From positions 1 to 16,319 of the forward strand of contig JAWXVD010000077.1 in the NCBI GenBank assembly GCA_044425705.1: 16,319 bases of DNA, read 5' to 3'. The number at the start of each line of letters is the position of its first letter. Within the stretch, counting starts at the first letter, position 1. The DNA comes from JAWXVD01 sp044425705 (lineage in GTDB: Bacteria > Bacillota > Clostridia > Lachnospirales > Lachnospiraceae). Under the pieces are notes generated by a model. That model had not been told where the DNA came from. It did not search any database and saw only the letters and a list, made by a program, of their open reading frames with translations. The position numbers and the translations under genes are program-made. Positions 16,290 to 16,319 of this stretch are shown here, piece by piece.

Positions 16290-16309
16290 CGCAATTGTAC
16301 CAATTCGCG
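16290..16309. repeat. short inverted repeat near the right edge
   Basis: CGCAATTG (16290-16297) and CAATTCGCG (16301-16309) are complementary apart from one bulged C, with a three-base spacer. Could be a hairpin, an operator-like dyad, or part of coding sequence continuing past the edge. Confidence 0.35.
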
Positions 16310-16319
16310 GATGTCGTAT

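Noticed and set aside
16255..16319. A minus-strand coding end running off the right edge (for example YDIRELVQLRRIIFRATGDYL then stop)
   Set aside because: All three minus-strand frames are open for a short distance here, so none can be preferred from 13-35 codons; kept only as context for the possible minus-strand terminator.
1..16319. CRISPR arrays, tRNA or rRNA genes and complete insertion sequences
   Set aside because: No regularly spaced direct repeats, no tRNA cloverleaf or rRNA-like sequence, and no intact transposase gene were seen on either strand.

Overview
The window looks like a chromosomal segment from a low-GC Firmicute, most likely a clostridial (Lachnospiraceae-like) gut or rumen bacterium. 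This is inferred from strong AGGAGG-type ribosome binding sites, AT-rich coding sequence, short intergenic gaps and protein flavour; no taxonomic marker gene is present. All convincing genes lie on the + strand and form one exopolysaccharide or capsule cluster of the Wzx/Wzy type.

Layout. (1) Positions 1-1703: the 3' part of an SF2 helicase-like gene with five helicase-associated (HA) repeats, cut by the left edge. (2) 1731-5441: nucleotide-sugar supply. It holds a ManC-type mannose-1-phosphate guanylyltransferase, a ManA-type mannose-6-phosphate isomerase, and a nucleotide-sugar 6-dehydrogenase that resembles AlgD (GDP-mannose 6-dehydrogenase) more than UDP-glucose dehydrogenase. (3) 5461-7338: a heparinase II/III-like polysaccharide lyase-fold protein without a visible signal peptide. 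(4) 7377-11742: three GT4-like glycosyltransferases and one GT2 glycosyltransferase. (5) 11753-13003: a Wzy-like polymerase. (6) 13004-13355: a 352-base gap with a possible transposase-tail remnant and a promoter candidate. (7) 13356-15962: a Wzx-like flippase and a canonical GT4 glycosyltransferase. (8) 15963-16319: a gap that ends in stacked inverted repeats.

Working model. ManA makes mannose-6-P, an unlinked phosphomannomutase makes mannose-1-P, ManC makes GDP-mannose, and the AlgD-like enzyme oxidises it to GDP-mannuronate. The glycosyltransferases build a lipid-linked repeat unit, Wzx flips it and Wzy polymerises it. The heparinase-like protein could cleave or edit the resulting uronate-containing polymer. 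An initiating sugar-phosphate transferase, a phosphomannomutase and chain-length or tyrosine-kinase regulators are not in the window.

The most interesting idea is a Gram-positive, mannuronate-containing polysaccharide made by a Wzx/Wzy route with its own lyase-fold protein, rather than by the synthase-dependent alginate route. The pathway assignment rests on motif reading and is not proven. Base composition becomes visibly more AT-rich from the heparinase gene onward, consistent with a conserved sugar-supply block joined to a more mobile, strain-specific block.
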